23,825 bases of DNA, taken from the NCBI GenBank assembly GCA_964348185.1, contig CAYGBW010000103.1, forward strand, positions 1-23,825, in the 5' to 3' direction. This document shows positions 15,767 to 23,271 of this stretch, piece after piece. The first letter of the stretch is position 1. Each line of letters starts with the position of its first letter. Made by a program: the position numbers and the translations under genes. This DNA comes from CAYGBW01 sp964348185. Its GTDB lineage: Bacteria > Desulfobacterota > BSN033 > WVXP01. Under the pieces are notes generated by a model that saw only the letters and a list, made by a program, of their open reading frames with translations, did not search any database and had not been told where the DNA came from.

Positions 15767-16096
15767 CTAGAACATAAAAAGAACAATCGCAGCGATCACA
15801 AAACCGAGAATGACGACGGTTTCTGGAATCGCGAGCAGAACAATCATCAACCCTGTCAACTCCGGCTTCTCGGCAATGACCCCGGCTCCAGCAGCTCCAA
15901 TCCTGGACTGGGCAATCCCGGTACCGATGGCCCCCAATCCAATGGCCAGGCCGGCTCCCAAGGCAAGAAGCCCTTTACCCACCGAGGCCTCACCCGGGGC
16001 TGCCGCTTCCTCAGCGGCATAGACCAGGGCTCCCCAGGTCAGGGATGACAGAACCATCAGAAAACCCGCTTGAAGAATCCGTCTGAACTTTCTCAC
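15767..16096 (-). CDS. atpK: V/A-type ATPase proteolipid subunit K (c ring) with signal peptide
   Basis: The 109-residue membrane subunit forms the rotor ring. Residues 1-28 form a secretory signal peptide (basic KFRR, then a hydrophobic core ending near VYAA), and an acidic linker EEAAAPGE follows. The mature part has two transmembrane hairpin helices: GKGLLALGAGLAIGLGAIGTG, then VLLAIPETVVILGFVIAAIV with Glu92 as the ion-carrying carboxylate. This 8-kDa two-helix design with a cleaved leader matches the Thermus enzyme rather than the 16-kDa four-helix Enterococcus NtpK. GTG codons at 16099 and 16096 follow AGGAGGAGG; the second has the better spacing. A 140-codon reading from 16189 is rejected because it runs into subunit I. 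The sequence does not settle whether the ion is H+ or Na+. Confidence 0.93.
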   Translation of the reverse strand: MRKFRRILQAGFLMVLSSLTWGALVYAAEEAAAPGEASVGKGLLALGAGLAIGLGAIGTGIAQSRIGAAGAGVIAEKPELTGLMIVLLAIPETVVILGFVIAAIVLFMF

Positions 16097-16133
16097 CACA
16101 CCTCCTCCTTTCGCGCATCGCGTCTGTTGTTGT

Positions 16134-18056
16134 TCATTCCGTAAACGTGCCTCCCATTCTGGCAAAGGGAACGTATTTCCTCCCACCATACCGAAAGAAC
16201 TGCTTGAAAAACTCCACGTAATGGAGTCGCAATCCCTGAATGGTGGGGCTGTATATTCCCAGGGCCAAGTTCAGGGCATGGAGCAGAAGGACAATGATTG
16301 CCGCTACGACAAAGTTCCCGAGTGCTCCTCCAAAGAAGTTTGCTACCATGGCGATGATGGCCGAGGAAAGCCCGATAGCCATCAGCCGGGCATAGGAGAG
16401 AATGTTTCCAATAACCGAGATGATTTCCAGAACTCCGACAAAACCCTCCGCATAAACCAGCAGGGGGATTGAGACGAGAATCAGTACAATCCCAATTGTA
16501 AAAAACTCCTTCGGCAGGAACTCTGCCAGATAGCTGATGAGAATAAATATTGCACAAATCGTGGCTATGGTCGCTGCCCTGGCGATCCCATGCTTTCGTG
16601 ACCGCTCTCTGAAAGACTCTACAATCCCCAAAATGAGGCCGAAAAAGACATGGAAGACACCGATTCCAACGGAAAGGTAGAGGAGAGGGACCATGGCCTT
16701 CAGGCGTTCTCGCCAGATGGGCCGTAATCCGAGAAAGTGTTCCCCGAAGTCTCCGAAAAGCTCCCCATAGAGAAACCCAAAGATAATGCTGGAAATGGAG
16801 CAAACGATCAGCATGTACATCGCGTCCTGAACGATGGCTCGGGTGCGATACCTGTACTTAAAATAGAGAGCCACTCCCAGGAACAAGGCTCCATAGGCAA
16901 TGTCTCCCAGCATCATTCCAAAAAAGATTGGAAACCCCACGGCCAGGAGCGTTGTCGGATCAATGGCGTTGTACTTTGGTAGGGGGAAGATGGACATGAG
17001 TTTTTCAAAGGGTCTGACGAGAGGCGAATGGACAACACAAACCGGGACATTTTCCTCTCCCCTCTTACCGATGGGGATCGCGTTGAGAACGATGGCTTCT
17101 CCGACTTCTTGACTCAATCTCCTTTTCAAGGTTGACAGGTACCGGGTCGGAATCCACCCCCGCATCATGAAAGTGTATCGGGTCTGGGCAAAATTGAGAA
17201 AGACCTTGTATATGCTTAACTGATCATCGACCTTTCGAAGGAGCCCACTGATGGGGCCATACCACTCTCTCGAGGTATCTTGAATCTTAACCTCCAGCTC
17301 ATTCAGGTTCTTCGGGAGTTCTGCTTTCATTGCATTCAGGGTACTCAAAGCCTCATTAAAGGGTCGATCCGCGAGGTCTGAAGGCATCTTGATTTCATGG
17401 ATGTCCGTTGTGTTGAGAAGGGATCCCACCTCCTTCAGAAAGCGCTTGTTGAAGAGAAGGACGAGGGCCGAGACGTCTTGGGACACCTCTTTGACGACCA
17501 GGTGAAACTGCCCTCCCGTGATCTTCTCCAACTCTGCCCGGAGCAGGGGCATGACCGTGTCCTCGTATTTCTTTTCGATGGTCAGGCCAACGATCGTGTG
17601 ATCCTCCATGGTTTCAAAACCCTCGAGCAGCGGGGTGAATACCTCAAAAACCTCTTCGTATTGTGAGAGCACCGTTAGCTTCTCCTGAATCTCGTTGCGC
17701 TGTTTGACAAGGCCCCCAACTTCTTCCAGCAATCGATCGAGTTTTGGCGTCCATTCTTCAGAAAGTCTCTTGACATCGCAAGGTTCTTCATCAGAAATCT
17801 CCTCAACTTCCCGTCCCCCCAATGGTGGAAGCAGGAGCTCGAGTTGCTTCAGTTTTCCGAGAAGGACCTCAAGCTGCCCCTTTTCCGCGAGCTGGTCTTC
17901 GTCCAGCTCCACTTCAGAAAAGCCGAGGTCAGGATTCTTGACGACGTCTGAAAGCGCTTCAATGTGGAGCACCCCCATGTCATAGATCAAATCGACGATA
18001 CTTTTGAAGTCCTTTCTCTGTCCAATGATTTCGACCTTGCTCATCTCGAGTATCAT
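16134..18056 (-). CDS. atpI: V/A-type ATPase membrane subunit I
   Basis: The 640-residue subunit I (a subunit) forms the ion half-channels. The cytoplasmic N-terminal half (about residues 1-325) is soluble with coiled coils (LLEEVGGLVKQRNEIQEKL) and binds the peripheral stalks. The C-terminal half has seven or eight transmembrane segments beginning near TTLLAVGFPIFFGMMLGD. The segment NILSYARLMAIGLSSAIIA carries the conserved arginine that faces the ring glutamate. GDIAYG and LYGELFGDFG are further family marks. The ATG at 18056 has AGAGGA five bases upstream, overlapping the subunit H stop; a second ATG four codons later is possible. Length is normal. Confidence 0.96.
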   Translation of the reverse strand: MILEMSKVEIIGQRKDFKSIVDLIYDMGVLHIEALSDVVKNPDLGFSEVELDEDQLAEKGQLEVLLGKLKQLELLLPPLGGREVEEISDEEPCDVKRLSEEWTPKLDRLLEEVGGLVKQRNEIQEKLTVLSQYEEVFEVFTPLLEGFETMEDHTIVGLTIEKKYEDTVMPLLRAELEKITGGQFHLVVKEVSQDVSALVLLFNKRFLKEVGSLLNTTDIHEIKMPSDLADRPFNEALSTLNAMKAELPKNLNELEVKIQDTSREWYGPISGLLRKVDDQLSIYKVFLNFAQTRYTFMMRGWIPTRYLSTLKRRLSQEVGEAIVLNAIPIGKRGEENVPVCVVHSPLVRPFEKLMSIFPLPKYNAIDPTTLLAVGFPIFFGMMLGDIAYGALFLGVALYFKYRYRTRAIVQDAMYMLIVCSISSIIFGFLYGELFGDFGEHFLGLRPIWRERLKAMVPLLYLSVGIGVFHVFFGLILGIVESFRERSRKHGIARAATIATICAIFILISYLAEFLPKEFFTIGIVLILVSIPLLVYAEGFVGVLEIISVIGNILSYARLMAIGLSSAIIAMVANFFGGALGNFVVAAIIVLLLHALNLALGIYSPTIQGLRLHYVEFFKQFFRYGGRKYVPFARMGGTFTE

Positions 18057-18065
18057 GGTTTCCTC

Positions 18066-18404
18066 TCAGTGGGGCAAAACTGCATCAATGACTCTTTCCA
18101 CGGCCTTGGGCACTCGGGGTCGGGCCTTTTCCGCCAAGGTTTTCAGAAACTGTTCATACTCCTGTTCTGTTCGACGGACCTCTTCCTGAACGGATTGAAG
18201 GGCCTTCTCTTTCCTCATTCGTTTTTGCTCAAGGGCCTGGCTTCTGGCCTCTTCCACAATTTCCAACGCTCTTTTTCGGGCTTCCTGGATTCTCGCTTCT
18301 GCCTTGTCGTGCATTTCCGCAATCGCAGCCTCCACCTCTTTTTCCTTCTCGCTGATTGCTTTGAGTATTCCCATATCATCTGGTCTTACGGGTTGATCGG
18401 CCAT
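18066..18404 (-). CDS. V/A-type ATPase subunit H/G (peripheral stalk)
   Basis: The 112-residue protein is almost entirely a charged heptad-repeat helix (ISEKEKEVEAAIAEMHDKAE, then EARKRALEIVEEARSQALEQ), which is the family look of AhaH/VatG, the partner of subunit E in the peripheral stalk. The ATG follows GAGGAG at six-base spacing. It is first in the ATPase set, nine bases before subunit I, as in other H-I-K-E-C-F-A-B-D operons. Coiled coils are poor family markers on their own, so position carries much of the weight. Confidence 0.85.
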   Translation of the reverse strand: MADQPVRPDDMGILKAISEKEKEVEAAIAEMHDKAEARIQEARKRALEIVEEARSQALEQKRMRKEKALQSVQEEVRRTEQEYEQFLKTLAEKARPRVPKAVERVIDAVLPH

Positions 18405-18455
18405 GATCGTCTCCTCAGAAAAGAAGTCCCCCCATAAACATCCCGGCCTTGTGGC

Positions 18456-18764
18456 TTATTTCTTTTTCTGTTCAGCCATCTCCCAGAATAACTCCCGCGC
18501 ACCCTCTGCGAATGATTTGATCTCGACCTGCATGATGACCTCCAGCTCACCCTTGTCGAGCCAAACCCCCTCACAGTGCTCACACTTCTTCATCTTCAAG
18601 TAGTCAAATTTCGGGTATGCAGCCTTTTGGAGATCGTGCCCACAATTGGGACACTTCATCCAGTGTTCTTTCTTGAGGGCAAGATCCTCCTTATCCTTTC
18701 GCTTTTGTATCTCCTGTTGTTTGATCCACTTCTCTTCTTCCTCACTCGGTTTTCTCATGGGCAT
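18456..18764 (-). CDS. Zinc-ribbon (zf-TFIIB family) protein leading the ATPase operon
   Basis: The 102-residue protein has an N-terminal charged helix (RKPSEEEEKWIKQQEIQKRK) and then a zinc ribbon, CPNCGHDL followed 22 residues later by CEHCEGVWLDKGELE; four cysteines fit one zinc. The GVWLD-GEL signature is that of the zf-TFIIB family of small bacterial proteins of unknown function. The chosen ATG at 18764 (MPMRKPSEEEEK) has GGAGG nine bases upstream; an upstream ATG at 18839 would add 25 residues across a hairpin and has no support. It lies 51 bases before subunit H, behind the likely operon promoter, so it is probably co-expressed with the ATPase. A role in assembly or regulation is speculation. 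Confidence 0.85.
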   Translation of the reverse strand: MPMRKPSEEEEKWIKQQEIQKRKDKEDLALKKEHWMKCPNCGHDLQKAAYPKFDYLKMKKCEHCEGVWLDKGELEVIMQVEIKSFAEGARELFWEMAEQKKK

Positions 18765-18809
18765 GGATCCGTTCCTCCATCCAGGTTGGAAAAGATTCTC
18801 TTCTAAACC

Positions 18810-18843
18810 CTCCGTGACACAACAAAGGACTCGATTCACGGAG
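18810..18843. promoter_or_regulatory. 8-bp perfect inverted repeat in the ATPase operon leader
   Basis: CTCCGTGA (18810-18817) and TCACGGAG (18836-18843) are exact reverse complements with an 18-base spacer. The repeat lies downstream of the proposed minus-strand promoter and about 45-80 bases before the zinc-ribbon start codon. It could be an mRNA stem-loop or a repressor operator. No known consensus was recognised. Confidence 0.45.
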
Positions 18844-18880
18844 AGCCTTCGATGGGAGAAAACTAAAGAAATTTTTCACA

Positions 18881-18909
18881 TATTTACCCTAAAAGGTCTC
18901 TCCTGTCAA
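18881..18909 (-). promoter_or_regulatory. Sigma70-like promoter for the zinc-ribbon/ATPase operon
   Basis: On the minus strand a perfect -35 box TTGACA (18904-18909) is followed after exactly 17 bases by TAAATA (18881-18886), a weak -10. Transcription would begin near 18874, leaving a leader of about 110 bases that contains the inverted repeat at 18810-18843. The region 18765-19192 contains no other gene; it is the divergent control region for this operon and the GAF-Fis gene. Confidence 0.55.
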
Positions 18910-19014
18910 CCGGTTTTTCCCCGAATTTCCCTTGGAGCGACCATGAGAATGGCGTCCTTGATCATCAGGTGACTCTCCTCAATCTTCCATTTTCGAGCAT
19001 CAGAGAAAAAAATT

Positions 19015-19053
19015 GAAGAATCTTCTTGCATATCTTTGTAGAACATTTATAAT
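19015..19053 (+). promoter_or_regulatory. Sigma70-like promoter of the GAF-Fis gene with adjacent palindrome
   Basis: A perfect -10 box TATAAT (19048-19053) lies 16 bases after TTGCAT (19026-19031), or 17 bases if CTTGCA is taken as the -35. Directly upstream is the palindrome GAAGAATCTTC (19015-19025), placed where an operator could act. The start codon chosen for the gene is about 140 bases downstream. Confidence 0.55.
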
Positions 19054-19192
19054 AGAGTCCGCGCGATCCTGAATGGGGCCCAGAAGACTGCCTCTCTGCC
19101 CTGGCCATTCAGAAATGGAAGCGACCGCGCTCGCAGGTTCATCCATCAAGACGCAAAACCCGCTTCGGATTATCCACCCCTGGAGATCGTCA

Positions 19193-19996
19193 ATGCCTTC
19201 CGGAACGCAGTCTGCCATCGGCGGTCTTACCGACAGTGGCCCCAAAGAGATCGATCTTCTGTACAGAATCAGCGAACTTGTCCCTTCCGTCAATGGATCC
19301 ACAGAGAGGTTTCTTCGGGTTATGGAAATTCTGGACAGGGCTTTCGGAATCGGGTACGGTGCCCTGACCCTCGTAAACCCTTCAAGAGGTGAAGCGCTCC
19401 TCGAAGTGGCCTTTGGACATCCAAATGGAGAGCCGGGATCTGGGCAATGTCTCGATTCCGCCATTGTCAAGGAAGTCTTGACATGCGCCCAGCCTATGGC
19501 ATTCAACCGAATCACTCAGAAACCTTTTACGCCCCCTTCAAAAAGCCTCCGTGAAAAGGAGCTCTCTCTGGTTTGTGTCCCCATTATGAGGAAAACAGTA
19601 CCGGTAGGTGTGATAAGCACAAACCCCATTTATAGAGACACGGTTTCGTTTGGGAAGGACATCCGCCTGCTGAAGTTGATTTCCTGCATGGTCTTCCATG
19701 ATGTAGCCCTTCTGGAAGATGAGGACGTCAGTTCGGAGGAATTCAAGGGAGATTCCGGCCTGGACAAGATCCTTGAAGGGAAGCTGCGGAAGATGATCGA
19801 GAAAATCGACCTAGGGACGGAGTCCAGATGCGCCCTTCTTTCGGACATCGTCAGCCTGGTGGAAAAAATCGTGATCAAATGGGCCCTCAGGCGGCACCAT
19901 GACGTCCAGACCACGACTGCCCGGTTCCTCGGGATCAACCGGAATACCCTCAGAAAAAAAATGAAAGACCTCAAGATCCATTTCCAAAAGCCGTGA
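19193..19996 (+). CDS. GAF domain protein with C-terminal Fis-type helix-turn-helix
   Basis: The 267-residue protein has an N-terminal GAF-like sensor (about residues 20-165: EIDLLYRISELVPSV, ALTLVNPSRGEALLEVAFG, VPVGVISTNPI), a short linker, and a C-terminal Fis-family DNA-binding domain (IVIKWALRRHHDVQTTTARF, then INRNTLRKKMKDLKI). This is the layout of NifA-like sigma54 activators with the central AAA+ domain missing. It is therefore likely a DNA-binding regulator that cannot itself remodel sigma54 polymerase, or a partner of another activator. The ATG at 19193 is preceded by GGAG at seven-base spacing; upstream ATGs at 19073 and 19115 lack this. It is transcribed divergently from the ATPase operon and converges on the Sua5 gene. 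Its ligand and targets are unknown. Confidence 0.82.
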   Translation: MPSGTQSAIGGLTDSGPKEIDLLYRISELVPSVNGSTERFLRVMEILDRAFGIGYGALTLVNPSRGEALLEVAFGHPNGEPGSGQCLDSAIVKEVLTCAQPMAFNRITQKPFTPPSKSLREKELSLVCVPIMRKTVPVGVISTNPIYRDTVSFGKDIRLLKLISCMVFHDVALLEDEDVSSEEFKGDSGLDKILEGKLRKMIEKIDLGTESRCALLSDIVSLVEKIVIKWALRRHHDVQTTTARFLGINRNTLRKKMKDLKIHFQKP

Positions 19997-20010
19997 GAGC
20001 CCCCACTCAC
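19993..20010. terminator. Short hairpin spanning both convergent stop codons
   Basis: GTGAG (19993-19997) and CTCAC (20006-20010) pair across an eight-base loop and include the stop codons of the GAF-Fis gene and the convergent Sua5 gene. The stem is short with no T run, so any bidirectional terminator role is tentative. Confidence 0.25.
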
Positions 20011-20630
20011 AGGCCCTCAACGTGAACGTCGCCCTCTCGAATAATCCTCGGCCTTTCACCTGTCACATCGATCAGGGTTGAGGCCCTGCTCTCCACGAAT
20101 TCAGACATACCGACCACAAGATCGATCCGGCTCCCGAACGTCCGAAGGATGTCCTCAGGTTCCATCAGGCTTCTCCCACCAGAAACATTGGCACTTGTCG
20201 AGGTCAGAGGCGAGTCGAAAACATCGAAAAGACGGCTGACAAAGGGATGGGGCGAAATCCTTACCCCGATGGTTCCTGTCTGCCCCGTCAGAGCAGGGGA
20301 AATTCCTCCTGATGCGGGGAAAACGAGCGTGACCGCTCCTGGCCAGTGCTTTTCCATGATGGCCGTGGCAACAGGGGGAACACACGAAACCAGACGGCCC
20401 AGCATCTCGATGTCTCTTACGAGGACGGAAACCGGCTTGTCCCAGGGTCTGGACTTGATCTCAAAGAGCCGTCTTATCGCTCCTTCGTTTAAAGCATCCA
20501 CACCAAGCCCGTAAACCGTCTCGGTTGGATAGGCAATGATTCCGCCCTCCCGCAGGAGTGCTGCAATCTCTTCGATCGGCCAGGCCTGGATGTGGTTCAT
20601 CTCCAACCTGACGATGGAGGATCCAATCAC
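20007..20630 (-). CDS. L-threonylcarbamoyladenylate synthase (Sua5/YrdC/TsaC family)
   Basis: The 207-residue protein makes threonylcarbamoyl-AMP from threonine, bicarbonate and ATP for the t6A37 modification of ANN-decoding tRNAs. Family marks are IIAYPTETVYGLGVDA, then EIKSRPWDKPVSVLV (the KxRxxxKP substrate site), WPGAVTLVFPA, GTIGVRISPHP and the SxN signature LTSTSANVSG. Its size fits the short TsaC/YwlC form without the C-terminal Sua5 domain. The listed start is GTG overlapping the purE stop (GTGA); an ATG at 20600 (MNHIQAWPIEE) is an alternative. Its place at the end of a purine operon is probably for co-expression only. Confidence 0.93.
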   Translation of the reverse strand: MIGSSIVRLEMNHIQAWPIEEIAALLREGGIIAYPTETVYGLGVDALNEGAIRRLFEIKSRPWDKPVSVLVRDIEMLGRLVSCVPPVATAIMEKHWPGAVTLVFPASGGISPALTGQTGTIGVRISPHPFVSRLFDVFDSPLTSTSANVSGGRSLMEPEDILRTFGSRIDLVVGMSEFVESRASTLIDVTGERPRIIREGDVHVEGL

Positions 20631-21142
20631 CTTGGCACCCTTCCTATGGCTTCGCTCTTTTTCTCTACCTCCCCCCGCATTTGATCCCGATGCTTTTCCA
20701 TCAGTTCACGGATCTCCGGATATCTTATGGAAAGGATCTGGGCTGCGAGAATCCCTGCATTTCTGGCGCCTGCTTTCCCAATGGCCATGGTGGCCACGGC
20801 AATCCCCCCCGGCATCTGAACCGTCGACAGCAGAGAATCCAGCCCACCGAGAGGTGACGACGGGATGGGGACGCCAATAACCGGCAGAACGGTCTCAGAG
20901 GCGATGACCCCAGCAAGATGAGCCGCTCCTCCTGCGCCTGCTATGATCACCTCGAGTCCCCTTGCAATAGCCGATTTCGCGTACCTGTGAGTCCTCTCCG
21001 GCGAACGATGAGCCGACGCGACGGTCATTTCGTAAGGGATTCCAAATGCCTCGAGACTCGAGGCTGCCTCTGCCATCACCTCAAGATCTGAGTCACTCCC
21101 CATGACAATCCCCACCAAGGGTCGATTTCCCTGTCCTTTCAT
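20627..21142 (-). CDS. purE: N5-carboxyaminoimidazole ribonucleotide mutase PurE (class I)
   Basis: The 171-residue protein rearranges N5-CAIR to CAIR in purine synthesis. It has VGIVMGSDSDLEVM at the N-terminus, the catalytic ASAHRSPERT segment with its histidine, AGAGGAAHLAGVIA, and IPSSPLGGLDSLLSTVQMPG, all typical of class I PurE; length is normal. ATG follows GGGGAGG about ten bases upstream. It sits 87 bases after purD and overlaps the Sua5 start. PurK, needed for the N5-CAIR route, is not in this window. The gap to purD shows no structure worth naming. Confidence 0.95.
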   Translation of the reverse strand: MKGQGNRPLVGIVMGSDSDLEVMAEAASSLEAFGIPYEMTVASAHRSPERTHRYAKSAIARGLEVIIAGAGGAAHLAGVIASETVLPVIGVPIPSSPLGGLDSLLSTVQMPGGIAVATMAIGKAGARNAGILAAQILSIRYPEIRELMEKHRDQMRGEVEKKSEAIGRVPR

Positions 21143-21229
21143 TGATCAGCAACCTCCCCCCATCGAGGCACAGACGCAGGGCTTGTCACTCCAATGGGTC
21201 TCGATATTAAGCATAGAGCCATCCACCCG

Positions 21230-22519
21230 TCAATCAAGACGGTGCAGGGCCTTTTCCCCGATATCTTTCCGGTAGTGTACCCCCTCCCATCGGATTCTTT
21301 CCACTGCCCGGTACGTCTTCTCCATGGCCTGAGAGATTCCACGTCCAAGGGCGGTCACTCCGAGTACCCTCCCGCCCTTGGTTACCGTGCCTTCTCTCCG
21401 GAGTTCAGTGCCCGCATGAAAGACAAAGACATCATCCATTGATGCGGCCTCGGCCAGTCCTGTGATAACCTTACCTTTCTCATAGGCTCCCGGATATCCT
21501 TGCGAAGACATGACCACGCAGACCGCTGCCCGGGTATCCCACTCGATTTCCATCCCCTCAAGGGTTCCATCGGTACAGGCCAGAAGAAGGGGAACAATAT
21601 CGCTTTTCATTCTCATCAGGATGGGTTGGGCCTCAGGATCTCCGAAGCGCGCATTGAACTCCAGAACGTATGGTTTCGCGCCCTCAATAATCAGGCCCCC
21701 ATACAGAACCCCTCGATAGGGTCTTTCCTCGGCTCTCATCCCGTGGATCACAGGGATCATGATCTCCTCCATGATTCTCTGATGAACTCCTTCTGTGACA
21801 ATTGGAGCCGGACTGTAGGCTCCCATGCCGCCTGTATTCGGCCCCTGATCGTTGTCAAAAACGCGTTTGTGATCCTGGGTGGAAACCATAGGGAGGACCG
21901 CCTCGCCGTCAGTGAAAACCAGAAAAGACGCCTCTTCCCCTGCCATGTACGCTTCGACAACCACCCGATCCCCGGCGCTCCCAAAATCTCTGGCAACCAT
22001 GATTCGATCGAGAGCTTCCAAGGCCTCCTTCTCTGTTTGACAGACAATCACCCCCTTGCCTGCCGCAAGTCCATCGGCTTTTACAACGATTGCCCCCTTT
22101 CGGGATCGAACGTACTCAGCGGCCTGATCCCTTTCCTCAAAAACCCTATAATCAGCAGTCGGAATCCCATGGTGCCTCAACAGATCCTTACAGAAGGCCT
22201 TGCTCCCCTCAATTTCTGATGCTTTCTGGTTCGCTCCGAACACCCGGAGACCCCGAGACTCAAAGAGATCCACAATCCCCATGGTCAGGGGGAGCTCCGG
22301 TCCCACAACCGTCAGGTCAATGCCCTGATCCAAGGCAAATCGAGAAAGCCCCTCAAGATCCGTCACCTCCAAGTCCACGCAGTGCGCCAGTTTTGCAATA
22401 CCCGCGTTTCCCGGCGCACAATAGATCTGTTCGACTTCCGGACTCTGGTCAATCTTCCAGACCAGGGCATGCTCTCTCCCCCCTCCACCGACGACCAGGA
22501 CGTTCATCTTCTTCTCCAT
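21230..22519 (-). CDS. purD: Phosphoribosylamine-glycine ligase PurD (GAR synthetase)
   Basis: The 429-residue ATP-grasp enzyme joins glycine to phosphoribosylamine in purine synthesis. It starts MEKKMNVLVVGGGGREHALV, with the nucleotide-binding GGGGREHA, and continues with VKADGLAAGKGVIV, then DHKRVFDNDQGPNTGGMGAY and LEFNARFGDPEAQ, all diagnostic. The ATG at 22519 has GGAGG at seven-base spacing; a longer reading from 22606 would run back toward purH and adds residues foreign to the family. It follows purH by 64 bases and precedes purE. Length is normal. Confidence 0.96.
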   Translation of the reverse strand: MEKKMNVLVVGGGGREHALVWKIDQSPEVEQIYCAPGNAGIAKLAHCVDLEVTDLEGLSRFALDQGIDLTVVGPELPLTMGIVDLFESRGLRVFGANQKASEIEGSKAFCKDLLRHHGIPTADYRVFEERDQAAEYVRSRKGAIVVKADGLAAGKGVIVCQTEKEALEALDRIMVARDFGSAGDRVVVEAYMAGEEASFLVFTDGEAVLPMVSTQDHKRVFDNDQGPNTGGMGAYSPAPIVTEGVHQRIMEEIMIPVIHGMRAEERPYRGVLYGGLIIEGAKPYVLEFNARFGDPEAQPILMRMKSDIVPLLLACTDGTLEGMEIEWDTRAAVCVVMSSQGYPGAYEKGKVITGLAEAASMDDVFVFHAGTELRREGTVTKGGRVLGVTALGRGISQAMEKTYRAVERIRWEGVHYRKDIGEKALHRLD

Positions 22520-22583
22520 GAAAACCCCTCCCCCGTCCCCTTGATCAAAGAACCCTCTCTTCCAGGACGATTGTTCGACATCC

Positions 22584-23195
22584 TCAACCTGGATCGTCCC
22601 GGTCATCTAAGGATTCGAGGTACGAAGAAATCGCCTTATCGTATCGGGAAGTCATGTGAAACACTTTTTTTGCCAGGCGGAGGTTTGTGCGCGAGGAAAT
22701 CACCCCCTGGTTCTCTTTCATCTCCCTGAGAATGTCTTGATAATCATCCGGGTCCACAACCGCCGATACATGAGCGTAGTTTTTCCCTGCAGAGCGGATC
22801 ATTGTGGGCCCGCCAATATCGATGGTCTCGACGGCTTCCTCCACAGAACAGCCCTGTCGGGCAACTGTCGCCTCAAAGGGGTAGAGGTTGACAACAACCA
22901 TATCGATGGGGTTGATTCCATGGGCCTCCATCTTTTTCACGTCCTCGGGGTTGTCTCTCCGCCCCAGCAGGGCCCCATGAATCTTCGGGTGGAGCGTTTT
23001 CACCCGGCCGTCCATCATCTCTGGAAACCCCGTGTATTCGGACACCTCAATCACTCTGATCCCATTGTCTCTCAGGGTCTTTGCGGTTCCCCCTGTGGAT
23101 AGAATCTCTACGCCCATCTGCCCAAGGCCCTTCACGAACTCCACCACCCCTGACTTGTCTGAGACACTCACGACCGCCCTTCTGATCTTCGCCAT
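22584..23195 (-). CDS. purH: IMP cyclohydrolase (N-terminal half of PurH, stand-alone)
   Basis: The 203-residue protein corresponds only to the cyclohydrolase/MGS-like domain of bifunctional PurH, which closes FAICAR to IMP. Motifs are SDKSGVVEFVKGL, LSTGGTAKTLRDNGI, FPEMMDGRVKTLHPKIHG, VVNLYPFEATV, IDIGGPTMIRSAGKN and HMTSRYDKAISSYL. In bifunctional PurH (about 510-530 residues) the AICAR transformylase domain would follow, but here a stop comes at the domain boundary and purD begins 64 bases later, so this is a split gene rather than a local frameshift. The ATG at 23195 has GGAGG at six-base spacing. A transformylase partner must be encoded elsewhere. Confidence 0.93.
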   Translation of the reverse strand: MAKIRRAVVSVSDKSGVVEFVKGLGQMGVEILSTGGTAKTLRDNGIRVIEVSEYTGFPEMMDGRVKTLHPKIHGALLGRRDNPEDVKKMEAHGINPIDMVVVNLYPFEATVARQGCSVEEAVETIDIGGPTMIRSAGKNYAHVSAVVDPDDYQDILREMKENQGVISSRTNLRLAKKVFHMTSRYDKAISSYLESLDDRDDPG

Positions 23196-23242
23196 ACGGG
23201 GCCTCCCTCTGTTTTGTTTTTCCATTTGCTGGGTTCAAAACC

Positions 23243-23259
23243 TTCGCCTCTCAGGCGAA
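23243..23259 (-). terminator. GC-rich hairpin in the purH leader, possible attenuator or terminator
   Basis: TTCGCCT and AGGCGAA form a perfect 7-bp stem with a three-base loop. On the minus strand it is followed by GGTTTTG, a short T tract, and lies about 50 bases before the purH start. It could terminate upstream transcription or attenuate the purine operon. The T run is short, so confidence is modest. Confidence 0.4.
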
Positions 23260-23271
23260 CGGCTTTAGCAT

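Noticed and set aside
16097..16189. 30-codon N-terminal extension of subunit K
   Set aside because: It overlaps the end of subunit I in another frame, lacks a ribosome binding site, and would bury the signal peptide. The strong AGGAGGAGG before the GTG codons marks the real start.
22520..22606. 29-codon N-terminal extension of PurD
   Set aside because: The ATG at 22519 has a near-ideal Shine-Dalgarno sequence and begins the conserved VLVVGGGGREHA strand; the extension has no family resemblance.
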